Shown: positions 10,340 to 22,833, numbered from the stretch's first letter. The stretch is 64,000 nt of DNA from Papaver somniferum (GCF_003573695.1 NC_039363.1:149080826-149144825); one strand, 5' to 3'. The notes: a model not told the origin generated them from the letters alone. Translations and numbers: made by a program.

Positions 10340-12184
10340 CCTAGTATGGGGACTCAATTCTTCTAGCAACTTTGAAAGACGTTATGAATGGTAGCTTCAC
10401 CGCATTAGTATTTTTCCAAGTGGTTGAATCTGACACCGCTTCGAATCGAGCATCTCACCAAGACATTCTTTACTGGGAGATGACGGAAGCATGGAAAGAA
10501 CACTTTAGGCACTTCTCCACTTGTAGGAATGTCCACGAGAATCAGAAATCTATGATGTCTGCACAAGCGTTGAATCCCACTATCGCAGCGGAATGCTGAA
10601 TCAACAAAAGATACACGGGCCAAGACGATCAAGCCTAAAACATTCGACACTTCAGCGCTCAAGCATATAAGAAGCCTTCGAATTGTACTTCGAATCAAAG
10701 AGTACACCTTCGATAATAGTGCCTCTAGCTTCAACAAAATATCTCGACGGTGACACAATGGTTCAACACCGACAAGATCAAAGTGCAGCTGAATTACAAT
10801 CGATAAGTCTTCACTATCCAATGATAAGACTTCTGAAGCAGATGCAACATCATTCGTTAATGGATGCTACAAACTCCTTAAACTCTGCCAAGTGAATGAG
10901 GGATGCACTGGGGACTTGATTTTATTGGAAATATCAATTCAATATATTTCAATAAATGTTATCCACATAACAAGTCATTGCAACCTAATGTGATTCCATG
11001 AAACGTCATCAAACGAAACCTTTCTATATCACAAGCCCCTAAAGGACTGAGGAACTTCATCTTTTTAACCAATCACATCCAGAATGAAGACTGCCGATGT
11101 TATCTGCCACGACAACATCGATTCCCCGACGAAGCCACTTCACAGCTCAGTGGATGGAGGAGCAAAGACTATCCCTTTCGGTCTCTGAATCAACTCAAAA
11201 CCATAGTATCGGCATCGACAAGGATATGTGGAGGAACCCCATTCGTGGTCTCATCATCAAGAAGAGTTTCTGGATAAAATTCAATTGTGATCTCAAGCAT
11301 CAGTCTCAGACGCAACATCCGGCTTCATCATCTATCCATTCCCTGAAGCGTTACTCTATGGATCGTACTTATTCAAGCCCTAATGATTTATATCAAGATG
11401 TGTAAACATGAAAACATTCTAACATGAACGTCTTCCCAAAGATTGCCCGGCAGACGGGAACAAACCAAAATCTTCTACAAGATGTTCTCATCGCCTCTAC
11501 AAGTGAGATACGACATGCTCCAGGCCATGGGTTTACAAAAACGTACCAATGGGTGAGGAATGAGACAATACTTCCTCAACGAAAGATGTTCGTCTATGTA
11601 TCTTCTACAACATACCAAAAGAGCGCATCAATCGGGCATACGAGCTGAAAGATATGGCCTTTACTGTCAGGTCTACGACATCTAAAAAATTGTACGGGAT
11701 AACAAATTACAAATGTGCACGCTTCGTTGTCTGACCTCTGCAACTCCAAATTGAGTGATTCTTTGCTCATATGATAACTCAGTCTCTTAGCTTCAAAAGT
11801 TGGGGTCAAGCATCGAATTCCAACGTCGTATGAGGTTCCTACAGCTTCCAGAGCATAAAACATGCAAGCAGCAATTCTTAGACGAGATTCATAACCTCCA
11901 CAGTCGATCGATGTCCACCAGGTCCTTCCGCTAAATCCTTCATCAAGGTACCTCCAACTTCGACCACCTAGGTATTTACATCAATTTTTCTACCTGGGTC
12001 CTCTATCTAGGTCTCACCAGAAGAAGGGAAAACGAAAGGGAGAGACTTAACAAAATACTGGGGACTGACGGTCTACTGGTCAAGACGATCGATTTCAAAA
12101 TCCAAAACCAATCAAGAAATCAAAACCAAAATAAAACCTAGCATCTCTCAGAAGTCCAAGGTTCAAGATATCATGGAAAGAAAA
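10340..12184 (+). other. Gypsy A decayed internal region
   Basis: No intact ORF or convincing pol domain was found. Several 70-100-codon open stretches (10372-10599, 11097-11405, 11424-11648) are interrupted remnants without a recognisable motif. A short reading H-WGLDFIGNIN near 10906-10940 resembles the start of an integrase core but overlaps a recurring CTGGGGACT motif and is treated as weak. That motif also occurs at 10051 and 12058. Confidence 0.5.
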
Positions 12185-14292
12185 CTAAAGAAAGTCAGCA
12201 AAATAAGATTTCTGCTTTTCTGCATCCTCCAAGACTTGCAAAGCAGTATTCTCCGCCTCCAGCTTCTTGATCAGCTCAGCAACTTCATCCATCTTCTTCA
12301 ACACGACATCACTGGTGGTGAAAGGAGTGTCACCTTCCACTGGTTTCCTGATAGCATCAATCTTTTGACGAAGCCACTTCATATTGAAACCAAGTTCTTC
12401 AGCTTTCTTTAAGTTGTACTCCCAATCAAAGAGTACATCCTGGGTGACAGTATTTCTAGCTGTGATACGGATATCATTTATAACACGCAAGATGGCTTCT
12501 ACTTGCCTCTTCAAGAAATATATATGCTCCGGATACTTGGTAACGACGATGTGCCCATACATCTTCCACGGTTTCTTGTACATAGCAGTATATCCAATGG
12601 TAACGCTAAATCCACCAACAAACTTGTGATATGGGAGTATCTCACCAAATGGAGGAGTAAAACCAGTTCATGCGTTGGGATACTCATGCACTATTATCTG
12701 GTTCTCAGTCGCTGGAGCAGCGTCAGCAATCATAGGAACAACTTCGGTTGGAGCAGCTTCTTCCATTCTCGATTCAGGTTCCACCATCTCACGCACAATT
12801 GGAGTTTCAGTCACCTCCACGGCATTAACAACAAGCTTTACATAACCTTTAAGTACAGGTATGGAGGTCTCATTATCAACGGCTCCATGGTTGCTCAAGT
12901 CATCATTGTTGGATCCATTATTCCCAGCTTCAACATTTGGCACCTAATGTGAAGATTACATGGGATTAGAATGACTCAAGTATGGAAACCCAACACAACC
13001 ATAAAATCCAGCATGTAAGTAAACTAAAATCATCTAAGTTCTTTACTATGCATCTAAAACATGAGCAAATAGTGTAGAAGCCATGAAACACGTTTTTCAA
13101 ACAAGCTCATCTGAAGAGATTCTACACTGCCCTATATTAAACAACGAAATGGGAGCAATTGGTAAGTAATTTAAGGTTGGGTCATATACCATTATCTTTG
13201 TATGGATTTTTTTTACAACATATCAAAATTTCATAGCAATCGGATGAACGAGCTAACAGATGTGGCCAAAACATCGGACAACATGCAATCTGGAAAAGTT
13301 CTGAAGGTCTTCTGGAAGTTCACGATTTCTCCTTTTTCAGGCCCTAAACATGCTCAAAATTCAAAAATATTCTTCACTAAAGCTTGGAAATTTCCTGGGC
13401 TTGAAGATACAAACGCAGACCGCGAAAATCCGACTTCAGACGAGGATTCTACAGCGTTTCTAGTAAAATATAAAGTCTGAAATTTTCTGGTGACATATTT
13501 CGGCAATGTTATCCATAAATTTACTTCTCATTCATTCATTCAAAAATCAATAATTTCATACTTCTATGAATAAATTACAGGAGATATACTTACTAAGGGA
13601 GTCTCTAAATCATTTGAAGGATCGACAATGCCGGAATCTCCGTTGACAACGCCGCTATCTCCATTCGGTTCGGGATTTTGGGAATTCTCCATATTCCCAT
13701 GTCCCAAAGAAGAGTGCGCTTCATCAACATGCTGCTTATCTACAATGGTTTCTTCCTGGATTCATCAACAAAAATTATTATTATTTCATTCAAGGAGATG
13801 TCGCGATCACCTGCACGAAAGAGATACTTACGTCGACTTCTTCATCAGTACTGGATTCCTGAATTGTTCGCCTGGGAACAAGTTGAAGACCGTCAATCGA
13901 TGGAGAAAAAGTCTGAAAATAAATAACAAAACCTTGGTCTCGTGATCCTAATTGCACGGGCAGGAAAAATTTATGACACAAGGAGCGGTAAAAACTCACC
14001 AAAGAAATGGCTGGGGACTGCACGTTGTTTGCTAACATCCTGTAGTCCTTACTTCTGGGTGCTCCGCCCCGAAGACTTTCTTTCATTTCCGAGGAGTCTG
14101 CATTGATCCAAAACCTCACTACACGATCATCCCGTGATAACGTTAATGAAATAACCAGGACAACAACTCAGTATGAAGGATCTCTCACCATCACTCAGAG
14201 GTCCCAGAAGTACCATTTCTTGAAGTTGCACCTGCGGAGATGTCATCCCTGGAAACATCGTCTTTGAAAGTGTCATCATGGGAGTCAGTCAT
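12185..14292 (-). pseudogene. Antisense spliced gene inside Gypsy A
   Basis: This gene runs against its host element, between gag-pro and the 3' LTR. Four coding blocks share one phase: exon A to 14000 (from about 14114), exon B 13912-13832 (27 codons), exon C 13755-13594 (54 codons) and exon D 12943-12185 (253 codons). Donors GTGAGT, GTAAGTATC and GTAAGTATAT and acceptors TTTATTTTCAG, GATGAATCCAG and CTTCACATTAG fit plant introns of 87, 76 and 650 bp. A possible first exon starts with ATG at 14292 (MTDSHDDTFKDDVSR). The N-terminal half is acidic and low-complexity. Exon D ends in a helical, coiled-coil-like region (DWEYNLKKAEELGFNMKWL, LIKKLEAENTALQVL). An in-frame TGA at 12668-12670 interrupts exon D, and another TGA ends the tentative first exon. 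The family is not recognised. Antisense accessory genes at this place are known in Grande and other Tat elements. Confidence 0.72.
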
Positions 14293-15376
14293 TCTTGCAA
14301 AGTGGCTATGACAGATGCATAACATTCAGCGCATCATTCGTACAAAGCGCAGGATTCAACAAAACAATGAATCATGGAATAAAGATGCTCACATCAGCGT
14401 CTGCAAAAATGGTAACTTTCAACTCTTACCTGTTTACGATTCCACTAACAGTATATGAGTTGATACTTCAAATCTTGCTCGTTCCTTCAAACCTGCTAAG
14501 ACGAGCAAAATTCATTATTCAAGATCATGACATGATTTTCATAAAACCGTGAACAATCCACGTAAATATTACAATGTGAACATTCACTGGTTTCTCAAAA
14601 TCTGGACAAACGTCCATTCTATAATTGTGAAAACTCACATACATACATTATTTCACCATGTATAGTTGTCTACTTTCAACAATTGTTCAAAATCAAAACA
14701 TTGATTTTACAAAATATATTTTAACGTGAAACTCACGTGAATTTGAAAAATATATATATTTTTCTCCCTCACGCGAGCGTACGTCTTTGAAACAAGAGTA
14801 TATTTTCAAAAATTTATGAAAGCTCACATGTCTAAAATAAATTTTCATGAAAGCTCATAGAAATTTTTATTACTAACAGACGCACGTCTATTCAAAAAGA
14901 AAACTTTTTTCTCTCGTACAAGCATCCACCTTTAAAACGAGAGTGTATTCCCTTGTGAAATCTCACATATTTAAAAGATAAAATTTTGGCTTCCGTAAAA
15001 GCGCACAACAAAAATTTTATCATTAGACTCGGGTCTATTTATGTTTCTTAAACTAACAAACGAACAAACGTCTGTTCCTAAAATAAGGACTTCCTTTTTG
15101 GGCTCGGGCCCGTAAACGCTAAAACCGACCAAAACTGGGCTTTCGGCCGCTCAAATCAGCAGTGCCTCATCTCTCCACGCATACGAGGTGACACTTTATC
15201 TTGCTATTAGGGTCCTTATCTGTGCATTTGCTCGTACATGACACCATTGGAGCAAATCGAGAATTCTGAGGCATACCTTTGTAGACTGAGTTCAATCATC
15301 GATCTCATCGACCGAAAATCACCATCTAATGCATTATTGCGGAACATGATTGTTCCCTACTAAGCAGGGGACTTAA
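14293..15376 (+). other. Gypsy A 3' internal region and polypurine tract
   Basis: This is AT-rich sequence without a supported ORF. It holds degenerate direct repeats of about 150 bp near 14690-15080, built of TCACG...GAGCGTACGTCT and ACGAGAGTGTATT blocks around AAATTT stretches. The upstream region and promoter of the antisense gene would lie here. It ends with AAGCAGGGGACTTAA at 15362-15376, the likely polypurine tract, directly before the LTR start TGTTGATGG. Confidence 0.6.
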
Positions 15377-15591
15377 TGTTGATGGTGGATTTTCAACAAA
15401 AGGCAAAACCGTAAAATTATGAGGCATGTTTTTGACACGTCTTTCAGGCATGAAACGATTCATATTTTACGAAGCCATGATGAATATGTTTTCGAAAAGC
15501 CCTACTAGCTGAGAGATTCGATCCCTGGCATTTCATCATGATTTCTATGCAGAATAACGTAATTGGGCGGTTCTCCATAGATTGAGAGCTT

Positions 15592-15800
15592 AACGCCTTC
15601 AGGACGTCGGTCACACTCACTGTTCCCTGACTGCAGGAGAGAGACCCACCTCCACATAGAAGAATAGTTGGGCGGCGGACGCCTTCAGGACGTCGGTGAC
15701 ACTCACTGTTCCCTGATTATGTGGAGAGATAGTGTATAGATTCAGGCAGTTCTCCGTAGACTGAGAGCAATAACGCCTTCAGGTCGTAAACAACACCCGT
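15592..15800. repeat. Three-copy ACGCCTTCAGGACGTCGG repeat
   Basis: ACGCCTTCAGGACGTCGG starts at 15592 and, slightly changed, at 15679 and 15772. Each copy is followed by a (T)CACTCACTGTTCCCTGA-like block. Spacing is 87-93 bp. This part of the LTR is missing from the truncated 5' LTR. Confidence 0.8.
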
Positions 15801-15926
15801 GACTCCCTGACTATGCACCGCTCAGAATGGATGTGACGCTTTAACTGGCTAATATCTTTTCTGCAATAGATTAATTCTGCCGTGACATTCATCACTGAAT
15901 TCCCAGAATAATCTATTATTGCTCCT

Positions 15927-16263
15927 ATTCCATGGTCGAATCCACGACCTGATCCCATGGAATGGCAATAACAATTGCTCCTACTCTGTGGTCGAATCCA
16001 CGGCCTGATCCCACAGAATGGCAATAAAAAATTGCTCTGATTCCATAATTGAATCCACGGCTTGATCTCATAGAATGGCAATAAACTACTACATTATCTC
16101 ATTATTCGGATTTCATGATCGAATCCACAACCGATCTCATGAAATGGTGATAGATAATCTTAATTACTACAATTATATGGTCGAATCCACGATCCCATAG
16201 GATGGTAATGCAAGTTTTATTATTCTGAATTCATAGCCGAATCCACAGCTGATCCTATGAATT
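15927..16263. repeat. Hairpin series, 3' LTR copy
   Basis: The same six units as at 5637-5973. Units 1, 2, 4 and 6 keep perfect arms. Unit 3 (CCATAATT) and unit 5 (ATTATATGG) have lost pairs, giving an internal comparison of maintained and decaying stems. Confidence 0.82.
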
Positions 16264-17927
16264 AATAATAAACAACTATTCATTTTTATTACTCAGTTTC
16301 ATGAATTATTCTCCACTGAATTTCATAAATCAGTAATAAATACTCAACAACCGGGCATCTGGACCATCACTGAGTAAGCCCCACAAAAATGGTGCAAGTG
16401 TACTCGAGAATGATGCACGACTGAGCATCCGAACGCACAAACGAGCATCCAAAAACATAGACAGATGAGGAATCCTACGCAAAACTGGAAAAAAAACAAC
16501 AAATAATAATAAAATAATAAGAGGCACCCAGGGGTCGGGCCCACCGGACGGCCGGCATGCCCTAGTCGTGGACGGTCCCATGCCTCCTTTATTATTTTGC
16601 CTTATTTTGTTATTTTTCATGAACTCATGAAAACTCCCTGATTTTAGCAACTTTCCTTGTTTGTGCAAAACTCATGAATTCTCCATAACTTCATATATTC
16701 ATGAAATAATATTATAAAATAGGGAAAGGTGTGCGGGACCGGGCAACCTAGACGGCCGACCATGCCCAAGCCGTGGCCGGTCCCACACCTCACAATCCCT
16801 AGCCTTTTATAATTATTGCTCCCAATCTCATGAAACTCCTCCGTTTCGACAAAACTCATAGATTCTCCATAATTTCAAGGATTCATGAAAAATTGATAAT
16901 ATAAAATTAGGGAAAGGTGTGCGGGACCGGGTAACCTAGCCGTTCAGCCATGCCCTAGCTGTGGCCGGTCCCACACCTTGCAATCCCTAGTCTTTTATAA
17001 TTATTATTTTCTTCAATTCATGAAACTCCCGGGTTTGAGCAAAATTCATGATTTCTTCATATTTTCTCAAATATTGCTCAAATCATGAAAAACCAAAAGC
17101 CAACATGGTCACACGAATGGCCAGCCTCTCACGATAATTTTAAATATTAAAACACTTTTATTTTAATATTTACAAAATATTGATGAATTGAGCAAACATG
17201 CTCATTCCAACAAAAATCAAGAATTTCAGTCAAGATGAAACTCTTCTGAAAATTCAAAATGTTGCTCGAACGCACATCAGAAAATACTGAAACTCTCAGT
17301 ATGGAGACACGAACACCAAGGTAACGTGTACATTCCCTCATGACCGACCAGAGTCATTTCTAAGGCTTGCACAAAGCCGGTCCCACAAGTTTTCATAATT
17401 CTGACCTAATTTGCTCAATTGCTCATATTGGGCCCAAACTCTCTCCAACCAACCTGGGGATTGCTCAAACGGCCAACAATTGGTCAAGCGACCACCAAGA
17501 GCCAGTCCCATGGCCTCTTGGTCGGTCCCCATCTCTCATACCTAGGTTTCATCACCTAATGATGAACCTAGTAATTTTTCAGTAAAATGATGAAACCGGC
17601 ATTTTATCATCATTCTTTCACCAACTCTTAAACTGAGAACCTGTGCGTGCTCACTCAAGCACCAGGCACCACATGGACGCCCATCATCCGATGTGGTTGG
17701 TCCCTCTTTCACTCATAACCTATTTTTCAGCGATTCATCAACTATCATCTGAAATTAGGGTTTCAAATAAAATATTCTACGAATCATCATTCTGAGCAAG
17801 ATTCAAGAACTAATGGATTTGTATTAATTTAGCAATTAACATATGAATTAATCATATAATATTTGGTATTCTACCGATATTGTAATATTTTATTGGGTCA
17901 CGCCACCAATAAATATTTCGTCGAATC

Positions 17928-18237
17928 GAGCAATACTTGCTCAGTTGCTATAATATTGTTCAGTTTTCAATATTTAATAATTTATCAGTAGTTTGTCGAA
18001 TTGAGTAACACTTGATCAATTGCACGTCAAATTATCAACATTCAATATTTTGTCAAATTGAGAAATACTTGCTCAGTTGCACGTCAAAATTATTAACATT
18101 CAATATTTTGTCTAATTGAGCAATACTTGCTCAGTTGCACGTCAAAATTATCAATTTGTCGAATTGAGCAATACTTGCTCAGTTGCTTGTCAAATTCCCA
18201 ATATTCAGCAATTCGTCGAATTGAGCAATACTTGCTC
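17928..18237. repeat. GAGCAATACTTGCTC repeats, 3' LTR copy
   Basis: Exact copies start at 17928, 18118, 18166 and 18223. Copies at 18003 and 18060 are degenerate. Spacing is 43-75 bp. Confidence 0.82.
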
Positions 18238-19117
18238 AGTCGTTCAACGGGTCAGTAATTCATCACTGAACTTACAATATTGACACCATTTCAGAGAACT
18301 ACATATCCGATCCTTGAATCGCTGAGCATTTATCACTTATGCTCGATTCAACAAAACCTAGACCCACTGTCTAATCAGTCAACAACTGACTAACTAAATA
18401 CATGTATGCCACTCAGACTCCACGATTCGTGAGATATCAATCACGTCAAAAATGGTGGATATCACTCAGAGTTTTGGTCTGGCGGTCTACAGCACATGGA
18501 TTCATCCACGACGAGAAATGTGCGTAAGTCGTGCAACGGTTGAAGGAGTTAGAAAAGTAGTGGGTGCAAGATCAGTCAAGTCTCCACACGACATGGAACT
18601 GACTTTACCACGATCTTCCACTTTCCCATTCTTTCACTCAAGAAACCATCACACTTATAGGGATCAATGTGTTCACTACTTTGACAATATAAATAAGTCT
18701 CTGAATCCATGATTGAAGGACAAGATTGGAACACTCGAACATACGTCTGACAAGAATTTTACGAGTAATCACTCTCAAGAATTCATCAATCCATCAGAAC
18801 TTATTCGAACTCAACGGTTCATCAATTATTGCAGAAACCTTCAACATATCCACAATCCTTGACCACTGATCCTACACAATTCTCAGATTCCCTCCTACAG
18901 ATCAACCCATCTCCCTCTTTGCGACCTAATTAATTCTGGAACGACCATTTTCTTGGTTTAGGCCGGAGTCATACAGATTGATCTCTCGAATCTAAGCACA
19001 CCCTTTGCAGCGGTGCATCTGTGCGAGGATTAACATTTTTCCTGGCTGAGGAGTCTCGACGGCACGCTCGTCTCTTCACTTCCCAAATAACCGGTGACCC
19101 GTTTTTCCCCATCCACA

Positions 19118-19521
19118 TGGATTTTTCTTCATTTGCGGTTTCCTCGTTAATAAAATTTCTGGTGTCTGTGTTATTTCAATTTTCGCGTTATATTGTTTTA
19201 TCTTTATAATTGAAATAATACAGGTTGTGTGTTAGATCATCAATTAGAGTAATCCAACCTTTGGTTGTTGATTGTCATTGATTGATCCTTGGATATTGGT
19301 CTTTGGTACCATCCAAGTTAATCCTTATGTTTGATTAAGGACTCGCTGATTTCTGTTAGCTCGAGTAAATCAAAAAAGAGAGAGATATTAACTCCTTGAT
19401 ATACTTTAATCTAGATTGAGTCTGACTGTCTATTTGATTCTCTAGGAAAGTATATTGGAGTTAGTCCATACAGATTTCTAAGCGAAATATTGGGTGGTGT
19501 TGTTAGACCCCCGCTTTTTCA
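19118..19521 (+). mobile_element. F 5' LTR, distal part
   Basis: The segment starts at the right border of Gypsy A and continues the plus-strand F LTR (TTTGCGGTTTCCTCG block, GGTACCATCC block) to its end GACCCCCGCTTTTTCA at 19521. It is collinear with 20680-21055, the F 3' LTR. Confidence 0.88.
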
Positions 19522-19523
19522 AT

Positions 19524-19538
19524 TGGTATCAGAGCAGG
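19524..19538 (+). other. F primer binding site (tRNA-Met type)
   Basis: TGGTATCAGAGCAGG follows the LTR end by 2 bp. TGGTATCAGAGC matches the 3' end of plant initiator tRNA-Met, the usual primer for Copia elements. Confidence 0.9.
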
Positions 19539-19585
19539 CAAACACGTTAAAGACCTTATAAGTCTGTGTTTGTAGCAATCTGATT

Positions 19586-20546
19586 ATGGACGAGTCTATC
19601 TCTAATAACGTACCAGTTCAGAAATTACTAGATGATTCTAAAAGATTGGATTCACTTGAGAGAACTGTCACATCTAAGTCAATATCTAAAAATTCTCTTG
19701 ATGTAAAAACTGTTGACTGGGAAACTCTCCTAGAAGAACAGTTGGATGAACTTTCTGATGAAGGTGATTCAGATATTGATAGAGATGTTGATGAGGAAGT
19801 CTCATAGTATGTTAAGTTTTTGGATTCGTGGAAGATGAAGAAGATTACAACTTCTCATGTCTCACCTATTCTGACTCCTCTCTGTCGAGAAAACAAGAAA
19901 TTGAGAAGATGTTACGCATGTGTTTATTTTTCGAATCGTTCTAACGAATCGATCCTCAAGGATTTTGAGGAAAACCTACATATGAAGTCACTTGAATGTG
20001 ATAATCTTTATCAAAAGTACTTTTTGTTGGAAGAGAAACTTGCAGAATCTGAAGCAAGATTGAACTCTCAACAAATTAGTTTTGATGACAGGGAATGTGC
20101 TTGTCTCGCTCGAGAAAAATGCCTTGAGGCTGATTTAGCTGCTGCTCTTGATAAAATCAAGATGTTGGAAGATGACTTGAAAAAGCTCAATACTAGTTCA
20201 AGCAAATTAACCACTATGCTAGGAGCAAGTAAAAATCATCGTGATACACGAGGATTGGGCTATAAGGGAATAGATGCTCCAAGTATTAGCAAAGAGGTAA
20301 AATTTGTCAAGGCTAGTGATTCTTCTCAACAAAAGGTTTCCACTGATGGAAAAAGTGAAATACCTTCACCCGACAATTAAGGTTCGAAAGGGAAAAGTAT
20401 ATCAACCTCCAAAGTCAACACATACGGATCGAGGCAAGAACATTCCTTATGTTTTCCACTATTGCGGAAATAAAGGTCACCTAGAAAGGAGATGTCGTTT
20501 CCGTGGGAGACTGAGGCGTAGGGAGTACAACTGTACCTTGGATTAG
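19586..20546 (+). pseudogene. F gag-like protein, broken
   Basis: Reading starts at MDESISNNVPVQKLL, 48 bp after the primer site, and continues through an acidic block to a stop at 19807. It resumes at 19820 with a coiled-coil-rich part (residues such as LEEKLAESEARL and KIKMLEDDLKKL). Then come the GLGYKGID motif, typical of the Copia gag C-terminus, and a zinc knuckle in a third frame at 20304-20546. The knuckle reads F-HY-C-GNKG-H-LERR-C, so its first Cys is replaced. No UBN2 domain and no pol follow. The open part ends where LTR sequence begins. Confidence 0.72.
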
Positions 20547-20548
20547 TG

Positions 20549-21055
20549 GGAGACTGATTTTGGTTCAACTATAGTCCAGTACGAAGTTAGTTTGGAGTAG
20601 GCTAGTGTCTGTAGTGGCTTAATACAATGTGTATTCAATCTAGACTAGGTCCCGGGTTTTTCTGCATTTGCGGTTTCCTCGTTAACAAAATTTCTGGTGT
20701 CTGTGTTATTTCAATTTCTGCATTATATTGTTTTATCTTTATAATTAATAATAAAGGTTGTGCGTTAGATCATCAATTAGAGTAATCCAATCTTTGGTTG
20801 TTGATTGTCATTGATTGATCCTTGGATATTGGTCTTTGGTACCATCCAAGTTATTCCTTGTGTTTGATCAAGGACTCGCTGATTTCTGTTAGCTCGAGTA
20901 AATCAAAACAAGAGAGAGATATTAACTCCTCGATATACTTTAATCTAGATTGAGTTTGACTGTCTAGTTGATTCTCTAGAAAAGTATATTGGAGTTAGTC
21001 GATACAGATTTCTAAGCGAAATATTGGGTGGTGTTGTTAGACCCCCGCTTTTTAA
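20549..21055 (+). mobile_element. F 3' LTR remnant
   Basis: Only the last roughly 500 bp of the LTR remain, fused directly to the gag-like region; the 3' internal sequence and about 2 kb of LTR are deleted. It ends CCGCTTTTTAA, where the usual terminal CA has become AA, then the ACTCT duplication follows. Confidence 0.82.
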
Positions 21056-22511
21056 ACTCTAGTTATGAAACTAGTAACACACAGGAGGTGTGGGGATTAG
21101 GTTTCCCAGTTGTTAGAGTTCTCCTTTATATAGTTTTCAAATCAGGGTTTGCAATCTAAGTTACCTTGGTAACAAGGTATTCAATATTCACCATTAGATG
21201 AAAAACCTGATTTAACCAAGCTAATATCTTTCAACCGTTAGATCGAACTTAGATTGTTACACACAGATGAAACGTACCATCATTTAGGTTTATGTATCCG
21301 TACCTAAACGTGTACACCATGTTGGTTCACAAATAGTTAACCGAGGTTAGACATATGATTACTCTCATATCAACCTTATTCATCTTAACCATAGCTAGTT
21401 CAAATGACTCCAATGAAACTAGTTAAAGATTTGTTCAATTTCTATATTCTCATAGAGTTATACAAGAACACAATTGAAGAAAAATCAGGTTGATTCACTC
21501 GAATCAGTACATGAATATTATAACCACGGTTTGCAAAGATTGCATTCCTTAATATATATGTTTAGGTTCACGTACAACCGATTTTAGAAAGTAACACACT
21601 TAAGTATGCGTACGGGTATGCATACTTAAGTAACCGGATTTGAGGTTGGTTTGGTTTTCAAACTCAGCAGAAATTCACCGACATGAACTTTCTGCCATTA
21701 TGCGTACGGGTCCGCGTACTTAAGTAACCGGATGAGTTTGTTTTGGTTTTCAAACTCAGCAGAAATTCACGGTCGTGAACTTCCGCCAGTATGCGTACGG
21801 GTACGTATACTTACCCAGTCTCCTATAACCATTTTGTATTATGCATACTTTAGGTTCCCGGTTTTGGACTTATACACTAATGTGCGAACACACTATGCTT
21901 ATATGCAGAGATGGTTACAAGATTTTAAACTCTTTATTTAAATTATTTAAACATTCTTCTATAATGATAATAGCCGTTTTTACACACTATTAGCATCAAA
22001 GCAATTTTCAAGGTATTGAAATATTCATTATCGAAACATTCCAAGCCTACATCAAATGATTGTATCACACAAACCATGTAATATGTCACTCGGCAATTTT
22101 CTCATGATATAAGATGAACTTGGTCTAAGTGAAATCTTACCAACACATATTTTGAGAAATATGTAAGCGAGATATACTCATCTCGAAATCTCAAATGTGT
22201 ATAGGGAAAACTATATCGTAACACGACTTACGTCTCAATATAGGAGATAGTAAAAATAGACTTTCCGAGTGATAGATTAGTTCAAGTCTCCGCATACCTT
22301 TTGTCGAAGAAGTTCCACAAGCTCCCTTTAGTAGTTCTTCATCTTCAAATGATGAACGCCGTGAAAACTAAGCTCAACTACACTATATATGTCCTAGTCT
22401 GAGACATCTATAAATAGGCTAGAAATCAAGACTTATAGTTTTGATCACTAACATTGACAAACATGCTGGAGATAGCAACGCATGCGAGTTCGACCGAGCA
22501 ATGCTCTAAAA
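21056..22511 (-). mobile_element. E1 3' LTR, proximal part
   Basis: It is collinear with 44030-45440 of the E1 5' LTR, read on the minus strand from its start at 22511 (CTCTAAAA instead of CTCTAACA, so the terminal TGTTAG is mutated). It has a TATA box at 21125-21132 and palindromes at 21603, 21695 and 21788. The first five bases are the right copy of the F target-site duplication. Confidence 0.86.
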
Positions 22512-22828
22512 ATCTCCCCCTTTGTCAATTTTAGTGACAAAACTGTCAATACATATGGATTACAAAATAAATAAAAATTGTAGCTTCTCATTCACATGCT
22601 TGATATCCTTGGCATCTTCAACGCGACTTGAAACCTTCGTCACTTCCAAGTATTCCATGATCCTAAAGGTTGTAAGTTCAGCATCATAGTTGTTGAAGAT
22701 CTGTAGCGATTACAATGAGAAAACAAAATACTCTCGATCATTGTTATACAATGTCATAGTATTATTACACAGCATGAAAGTTCAATTGTATCACAACTTT
22801 GACAACAATACTATGGTGATATGTATCA
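22512..22828 (-). mobile_element. E1 internal 3' end with polypurine tract
   Basis: On the minus strand GACAAAGGGGGAGAT lies directly before the LTR start. The block is homologous to 45528-45840 of D1. It contains no supported ORF. It joins, across element C, to 39498 and beyond; the empty site is seen in D1 at 45840 (tatcACTCCCCCTTAG). Confidence 0.82.
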
Positions 22829-22833
22829 CTCCC
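22829..22833. repeat. Target-site duplication of C, left copy (CTCCC)
   Basis: CTCCC here and at 39498-39502. The unoccupied sequence is preserved twice, near 45842 and 60259 (CACTCCCCCTTAG), which confirms the insertion site to the base. Confidence 0.92.

Larger units (their letters stand above)
15377..19117 (+). mobile_element. Gypsy A 3' LTR (3.74 kb)
   Basis: It starts TGTTGATGGTGG and ends CCCCATCCACA. The element B LTR starts the same way. It contains a three-copy repeat (15592-15800), the hairpin series (15927-16263), GC-rich inverted units (16530-16990), GAGCAATACTTGCTC repeats (17928-18237) and a TATA box at 18688-18695. It is complete, unlike the 5' LTR. ORFs inside, for example 16330-16668 on the minus strand, fall on repeat modules and are not counted as genes. 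Confidence 0.9.

Noticed and set aside
10906..10940. Integrase-like reading H-WGLDFIGNIN in Gypsy A
   Set aside because: Only 11 residues, followed by unrelated text and stops, and it overlaps the recurrent CTGGGGACT motif; too weak to call a domain.
12384..12952. Plus-strand open frames of 81 and 149 codons
   Set aside because: They are shadows of exon D, with no family signal.
13628..13945. Plus-strand open frames of 82-105 codons over 13628-13945
   Set aside because: They lie opposite exons B and C of the antisense gene and are shadows; the minus strand has consistent splice sites.
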